From contig JAJQAS010000179.1 of the NCBI GenBank assembly GCA_021203685.1, positions 1 to 26,669 of the forward strand: 26,669 nucleotides of DNA, given 5' to 3'. Origin of the DNA: Clostridiales bacterium. GTDB taxonomy: Bacteria > Bacillota > Clostridia > Oscillospirales > Oscillospiraceae. The notes beneath the pieces are model-generated. The model worked only from the letters and a program-made list of their open reading frames with translations, made no database searches and was not told the origin of the DNA. Below, piece by piece: positions 22,827-26,669 of this stretch (position 1 is its first letter; the number at the start of each line of letters is the position of its first letter). Made by a program: the position numbers and the translations under genes.

Positions 22827-24044
22827 TTACCGTCCTCCCGGCACAAACAGCACGCTCTTCCGCACGGGTTTTCCTGTCGGTTCCGGTGTGGCGGTGTTCT
22901 TGATCCAGGTCGGCTGGTTGCGGTGTTTGACGCCTGAGACCAGACCCATAATAACGTAGTTGGTGATGATGGAGGTGCCGCCCAGGCTGAAGAAGGGCAG
23001 CGTCAGGCCGATGGTAGGCAGGATATAGAGGCACATACCAATGTTGATGCCCACCTGGGCGATGAACATCCCGGCGAAGCCGAAGCACATCAGAGAGGAA
23101 ACGGTGTCCGGCGCGGTGACGCCCACATAAATGCACCGGAGAATGATGGCGGTCAGGATGCCGATGACCAGCAGCGCCCCCATCAGCCCCCACTCCTCGC
23201 AGCAGGAGGAGAAGATGAAGTCGTTGAACCGCTGGGACAGCTTGTTGTTAATGGTGGACTGGGTCATTGCTCCCTGTAAATACCCCTGCCCGGTGAGACC
23301 GCCGGAGCGGATGGCCAGCAGCGAGCGACTCTGCTGGAACCCTGCGCCCAGGGGGTCGTAGTCGTGGTCGAGGCAGCAGAGAATGCGCTTTTTCAGATAG
23401 TTTTCGTCGGGCAGGTAGTTCCACAGCCGGTACCCGGCGTAGCCGATGACGGCGAAGCCCGCCGCGAACCACAGGGGGTGCAATCCCCCCACCCACAGCA
23501 TGACGGCGAAAATGGCCACGTAAATCAGGCAGGTACCCGCGTCGCTGGAGATGACGTAGATCAGCCCCACGAAGTACAGCAGCGCCACGCAGAACAGCAT
23601 CACCGAAATGATGTTGTTCATCCGCTTCTTTTCCTTGATATACGAGATGAGCTGGGCGAAGAGGATGGTAAAGACGATTTTGTCCATCTCGGCGGGCTGG
23701 AGGGTGAAGGGGATCAGCGGCAGGGAGATCCAGGCCCGGTTGCCCATGTCGTCGCCGGTGCCCAGGGGGATGAGCAGCAGCAGGAAGATGGTGGCTCCCG
23801 CCAGCAGCCATTTCCACTTGCTGCAAATCATCTCCAGATCCAGCTGGCTGACCACGAAATAGAGCACGATGCCGATGCACATGGCGATGGCCTGTTTCGC
23901 CGCGGAGGAGTGCAGACTGGCCTTGTAGCGGGTCGCGGAGTAGATGAGTACGATGCCAAATAAATTGGCGGCGACACAGAGAGAGAGGAGAATATGATCG
24001 GCCTGTTTCAGAGCGTCCAGCACCAAATCACGGAGCGCAGACAT
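22827..24044 (-). CDS. RodA/FtsW/SpoVE-type peptidoglycan glycosyltransferase
   Basis: SEDS-family polymerase that joins lipid II disaccharides outside the membrane, 405 residues, about ten helices. Visible family features: GNRAWISLPLIPFTLQPAEMDK, split here as NRAWISLPLIP (102-112) and FTLQPAEMDKIVF (the usual QPSE is QPAE here); SDAGTCLIYVAIF near residue 168, equivalent to the usual PDLGTA with the catalytic aspartate kept but proline changed to serine; QRFNDFIFSSCCEEWGLMGA near 265; and LPTIGLTLPFFSLGGTS near 343. The NRAW and GxG start rather favour RodA over FtsW. GAGGTG precedes the ATG, with a good promoter. No partner penicillin-binding protein or mre gene is next to it. Confidence 0.92.
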   Translation of the reverse strand: MSALRDLVLDALKQADHILLSLCVAANLFGIVLIYSATRYKASLHSSAAKQAIAMCIGIVLYFVVSQLDLEMICSKWKWLLAGATIFLLLLIPLGTGDDMGNRAWISLPLIPFTLQPAEMDKIVFTILFAQLISYIKEKKRMNNIISVMLFCVALLYFVGLIYVISSDAGTCLIYVAIFAVMLWVGGLHPLWFAAGFAVIGYAGYRLWNYLPDENYLKKRILCCLDHDYDPLGAGFQQSRSLLAIRSGGLTGQGYLQGAMTQSTINNKLSQRFNDFIFSSCCEEWGLMGALLVIGILTAIILRCIYVGVTAPDTVSSLMCFGFAGMFIAQVGINIGMCLYILPTIGLTLPFFSLGGTSIITNYVIMGLVSGVKHRNQPTWIKNTATPEPTGKPVRKSVLFVPGGR

Positions 24045-24078
24045 GACGCCACCTCGTTTTCTTTTGAGATTGGTTCAC

Positions 24079-24107
24079 ATTCTACCACAGAACGGGGATT
24101 CTGTAAA
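24079..24107 (-). promoter_or_regulatory. Predicted promoter of the rodA-like/hisB operon
   Basis: On the minus strand TTTACA (24107-24102), 17-bp spacer, TAGAAT (24084-24079), 35 bp before the ATG. Confidence 0.75.
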
Positions 24108-24180
24108 GGCGGCGGCGCAGAATTTGCCCCATTTGCCCGTCTCGCGCCCATTGGTGGTGGAAACCGCCCGGCAAATGTGT

Positions 24181-24186
24181 TACAAT
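24181..24186 (+). promoter_or_regulatory. Weak promoter candidate for the FecCD operon
   Basis: TACAAT (24181-24186), 43 bp before the ATG, with only TGGAAA at the -35 spacing. No cobalamin riboswitch fits in the roughly 40-nt leader. Confidence 0.4.
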
Positions 24187-24228
24187 GGCGGCAGCGACAA
24201 AATGCCCGAAAGAGGGGAGAGAGACTGT

Positions 24229-25308
24229 ATGAACCGACGCGCCTTCCGCACCGCCGCCGTGACGGCGCTGCTGGCCGCGCTGCTGGCGGCGGGGCTGGTT
24301 TTGAACGTGAACACCGGCACAGTGGACATCCCGCCCGCCGAGATTTTCGCCCTGCTGGGGAGGGGCCTGCGGCTGCGGGTGCTGGCGCTGCTGGAACCCA
24401 GTCGGTACAGCGGGGCGCTGGCTGAATTCCTGACCGGTACCACCGAAGCGCGGGTGGTGTTTTCCATCCGCTTGCCCCGGCTGTTGCTGGCGGCGGTGCT
24501 GGGAGGCGCGCTGGCGGTATCCGGGTTCCTGCTCCAGACGTTCTTCCGCAACACCATCGCGGGGCCGTTCGTGCTGGGCATTTCCTCCGGCGCGAAGATG
24601 CTGGTGGGAATCACCATGATTTTCCTGCTCAAAGACATTTCCACCATGAACTCCGGCGTGATGGTGCTCTCGGCCTTCGCCGGGTCGCTGCTGGTGACGG
24701 GGGTGGTGCTGCTCTTCGCCCAGCGGGTGCGCAATATGTCCATGCTGCTGGTCATCGGCATTATGGTCAGCTACCTCTGCGGCGCGGTGACGGATTTCTG
24801 CGTCACCTTTGCCGATGAGCACAACGTTGCCAACCTGACCAGCTGGTCCATGGGCAGCTTCTCCGGGGCCAGCTGGAGCGCGGTGGGATTTTCCGCCGCC
24901 ATCTGCCTGCCCTGCCTGGCGCTGGCGTGGCTGCTGGCTAAGCCCATCGGGGCCTACGCCCTGGGGGAGGGCTACGCCCAGAGCCTGGGCATCCACGTCC
25001 GGGCCTTCCGGGTGTGCCTGATTTTGCTGTCCAGCCTGCTCTCCGCCTGCGTCACTGCCTTCGCCGGGCCAATTTCCTTTGTGGGCGTCGCCATTCCCCA
25101 CATCACCAAAAGCCTGCTGAACACCTCCCGCCCGGCGGTGGTCATCCCCCTGTCCTTCCTGACCGGGGCGGTGTTCTGCGTCTACTGCGACCTGCTGGCC
25201 CGTACCGCCTTCGCGCCCACGGAGCTGGCCATCAGCACTGTGACCTCGGTGTTCGGCGCGCCGGTGGTGATCTACATGATGGTAAAGCGAAGGGGGCGGG
25301 AGCAATGA
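24229..25308 (+). CDS. FecCD-family ABC permease
   Basis: 359-residue membrane permease of the iron-siderophore/haem/cobalamin import family, about ten helices. Landmarks are RLPRLLLAAVLGGALAVSG (81-99), FRNTIAGPFVLGISSGAK near residue 110, the ATPase-coupling stretch AEGYAQSLGIHV-type (here GEGYAQSLGIHVRAFR, about 246-261), and the family end FAGPISFVGVAIPHITK (about 281-297). GAGGGGAGAG precedes the ATG. Its TGA overlaps the ATG of the ATPase gene, so they are translationally coupled. The binding lipoprotein that should deliver the substrate is not in the window, so iron complex versus cobalamin cannot be decided. Confidence 0.93.
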   Translation: MNRRAFRTAAVTALLAALLAAGLVLNVNTGTVDIPPAEIFALLGRGLRLRVLALLEPSRYSGALAEFLTGTTEARVVFSIRLPRLLLAAVLGGALAVSGFLLQTFFRNTIAGPFVLGISSGAKMLVGITMIFLLKDISTMNSGVMVLSAFAGSLLVTGVVLLFAQRVRNMSMLLVIGIMVSYLCGAVTDFCVTFADEHNVANLTSWSMGSFSGASWSAVGFSAAICLPCLALAWLLAKPIGAYALGEGYAQSLGIHVRAFRVCLILLSSLLSACVTAFAGPISFVGVAIPHITKSLLNTSRPAVVIPLSFLTGAVFCVYCDLLARTAFAPTELAISTVTSVFGAPVVIYMMVKRRGREQ

Positions 25309-26429
25309 GCTATTTCGAGACGGAAAACCTGGCCGTGGGCTACCACGGAACGATTCTCATCCACGGCATCAATATTACCCTGCAAAAGGGACAGATTCTT
25401 ACCTTAATTGGCCCAAACGGGGCGGGAAAGTCCACCATTTTGAAGTCCATCACCCGCCAGCTGCGGACGATCAGCGGCAGCGTCTGCGTTCAGGGGCGGG
25501 ACGTCCACCGGTGGAGCGCCAGGGAGCTGGCGAGCCACCTGGCGGTGGTGCTGACCGACCGGGTCAACCCGGAGCTGATGACCTGCCGGGAGCTGGTGGC
25601 TCTGGGCCGCTACCCCCACACCAACGCCGTGGGAAAACTGACGGCGGAGGACCGCCGCAAGGTGGACGAGGCCCTGGCCCTGGTGGGCGGAGCGGACCTG
25701 GCGGAGCAGGAGTTCTCCACCCTCAGCGACGGCCAGAAGCAGCGGATGCTGCTGGCCCGGGCCATCTGCCAGGACACGGAAATCATTGTGCTGGACGAAC
25801 CCACCGCCTACCTGGACATCCGCTATAAGGTGGAGCTGCTGGACGTGCTGCGCCGCCTGGCACGGGAGAAGGGAACGACCATCCTGCTCTCCCTCCACGA
25901 GATCGACCTGGCCTATAAGGTCTCCGACCAGCTGGTGTGCGTCAAGGGGGACACCATCTCCCGCTACGGACCGCCGGAGGAGGTGCTGGCGGGGGACGCC
26001 GCCCAGCGGCTCTACGACATGGAGCGGGGCAGCTATGAACCCCTCTTTGGCAGCGTGGAGCTGCCCCGCCCGGAGGGAGCCCCCCAGGTGTTCGTCGTAG
26101 GCGGGGCGGGGTACGGTGTGCCTGTCTACCGCCGCCTCCAGCGGGAGCAAATCCCCTTCGCGGCGGGGATTTTGTTCGAAAACGACGTGGATACCCCTGT
26201 GGCCCGTGCGCTGGCGGCGGAGGTGTTCACCGCTCCGGCCTTCGAGCCGGTCTCCGAGGAAATTTTTGCTGCCGCCAGAGACGCCCTGCTGCGCATCGGT
26301 GCGGTGCTGGACGCCGGTTGCCCCATGGGGGCGTTCAACCGGTGCAACGGGCGGCTGCTGGAGGCGGCGAGAGCGGCCGGAGTGCCTGTGTTCACCGGCG
26401 TGGGCGAGTTGATAGGGAGAGAACAATGA
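25305..26429 (+). CDS. FecE-type ABC ATPase with an extra C-terminal domain
   Basis: 374-residue import ATPase, partner of the FecCD permease. Residues 1-250 are a standard ABC domain: Walker A GPNGAGKST (36-44), signature LSDGQKQRM (140-148) with Gly-to-Asp change from LSGGQ as common in this subfamily, Walker B IIVLDEPTAYLD (160-171), and switch histidine H198 in LSLHEID. About 115 further residues (258-374) form a second domain: VFVVGGAGYGVPVYRRLQ (262-279), FAAGILFENDVDTPVA (285-300), DAGCPMGAFNRCNGRLLEAA (337-356) and VPVFTGVGEL, which looks like a small nucleotide- or ligand-binding alpha/beta fold of unknown function. The start overlaps the permease stop; its own stop overlaps a following 24-codon ORF. 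Confidence 0.92.
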   Translation: MSYFETENLAVGYHGTILIHGINITLQKGQILTLIGPNGAGKSTILKSITRQLRTISGSVCVQGRDVHRWSARELASHLAVVLTDRVNPELMTCRELVALGRYPHTNAVGKLTAEDRRKVDEALALVGGADLAEQEFSTLSDGQKQRMLLARAICQDTEIIVLDEPTAYLDIRYKVELLDVLRRLAREKGTTILLSLHEIDLAYKVSDQLVCVKGDTISRYGPPEEVLAGDAAQRLYDMERGSYEPLFGSVELPRPEGAPQVFVVGGAGYGVPVYRRLQREQIPFAAGILFENDVDTPVARALAAEVFTAPAFEPVSEEIFAAARDALLRIGAVLDAGCPMGAFNRCNGRLLEAARAAGVPVFTGVGELIGREQ

Positions 26430-26500
26430 GCGTGGCCGCCGTTATATTTTTCGCATTGGCGGCAATTTGGGGTTGCAATCTGTCAAAGTTTCCGTTATAA
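26426..26500 (+). CDS. 24-codon hydrophobic ORF coupled to the ABC operon
   Basis: The ATG overlaps the ATPase stop (ATGA), as at the permease/ATPase junction. It encodes MSVAAVIFFALAAIWGCNLS and four more residues, one short membrane helix, and its TAA lies inside the -10 of the tRNA promoter. It may be a real micro-protein, the remnant of a third gene, or a chance ORF; overlap with the operon pattern is the only support. Confidence 0.35.
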   Translation: MSVAAVIFFALAAIWGCNLSKFPL

Positions 26501-26501
26501 T
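26473..26501 (+). promoter_or_regulatory. Predicted tRNA-Leu promoter
   Basis: TTGCAA (26473-26478), 17-bp spacer, consensus TATAAT (26496-26501), 10 bp before the tRNA 5' end. Confidence 0.8.
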
Positions 26502-26511
26502 AAAGTGCGAT

Positions 26512-26598
26512 GCCGGTGTGTTGGAATTGGTAGACGAGGTGGACTCAAAATCCATTACCAGCGATGGTGTGCGGGTTCGAGTCCCGCCACCGGCACCA
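26512..26598 (+). tRNA. tRNA-Leu (anticodon CAA)
   Basis: 87 nt including encoded CCA. Acceptor GCCGGTG pairs with CACCGGC, D-arm TTGGAATTGGTAGACGA, anticodon stem GTGGA/TCCAT with loop CTCAAAA giving anticodon CAA (reads UUG), a long class-II variable arm, T-arm GCGGG-TTCGAGT-CCCGC, discriminator A, then CCA. No terminator is seen before the insertion-sequence end 19 bp downstream. Confidence 0.97.
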
Positions 26599-26617
26599 AG
26601 AACGCCGCAGAGCAATG

Positions 26618-26666
26618 TGATATAGTCCCCTTAGAGTAGACACTCGAAAAAGCAAAATTTCGAGGC
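26618..26666 (+). repeat. IS3-family-like terminal repeat, right copy
   Basis: Reverse complement of 6-55. It starts TGATATAGTCCCCTTAGAG immediately after the unique sequence that follows the tRNA, and holds the same CTCGAAA/TTTCGAG stem (26643-26649 with 26658-26664). The element continues beyond the window. Confidence 0.75.
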
Positions 26667-26669
26667 AAC

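Noticed and set aside
24100..24228. Cobalamin riboswitch before the FecCD operon
   Set aside because: Too little space between the promoter candidate and start, and no B12-box.

Overview
The window reads as a contiguous piece of a G+C-rich Clostridia chromosome, most likely Oscillospiraceae (Flavonifractor/Oscillibacter-like); this is my inference from gene content and style, not a database match. Supporting signs are AGGAGG-type ribosome sites, textbook TTGACA-17-TATAAT promoters, a 4Fe-4S-type PurF with a propeptide, a fused YjiH transporter, a NusG-II/Gx-transporter pair, and a GC-rich extragenic palindrome of a kind common in gut Clostridia. Intergenic DNA is AT-richer than the genes, and most genes are single units or short operons with their own promoter and hairpin terminator.

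Layout. 1-55: end of an IS3-like insertion sequence. 105-1583 (-): pyruvate kinase. 1862-3465 (+): a small unknown protein and a CNNM/HlyC-CorC ion transporter. 3707-4030 (+): a small two-helix membrane protein. 4093-5934 (-): asparaginyl-tRNA synthetase followed by a DUF3592-like membrane protein; a 160-bp MITE sits in the asnS leader. 6199-7443 (-): S-adenosylhomocysteine hydrolase. 7930-9413 (+): a rhomboid-like membrane protein with a C-terminal zinc-ribbon, plus a coiled-coil protein. 9629-11002 (+): PurF. 11378-12823 (+): a membrane-anchored phospholipase-D/cardiolipin-synthase-like protein. 13062-14069 (+): an orphan sugar-binding-type lipoprotein. 14228-14728 (+): nitroreductase. 14983-16608 (+): lactate permease. 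16741-17671 (-): NusG-domain-II protein and Gx transporter. 17792-18328 (-): KptA RNA 2'-phosphotransferase. 18509-22110 (+): an aminotransferase / HcxA-like dehydrogenase / YjiH transporter operon. 22214-24044 (-): RodA/FtsW-type SEDS protein and HisB. 24229-26500 (+): FecCD permease, an ATPase with an extra C-terminal domain, and a 24-codon hydrophobic ORF. 26512-26598 (+): tRNA-Leu(CAA). 26618-26669: the same IS3-like end, inverted.

Most of the content is housekeeping: glycolysis, tRNA charging, methyl-cycle, purine and histidine synthesis, cell wall. The least conventional parts are (i) the aminotransferase-dehydrogenase-transporter operon, which looks like a route from an amino acid through a 2-oxo acid to a 2-hydroxy acid with its own transporter, and whose transporter gene has ACG where a start codon is expected; (ii) several intergenic repeats, namely heptamer arrays sharing an NRGCTAR-like unit (two of them facing each other) and a MITE with terminal repeats and a 4-bp target duplication; and (iii) the rhomboid-like/zinc-ribbon plus coiled-coil pair. 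I found no prophage, CRISPR array, toxin-antitoxin or recognised defence system.
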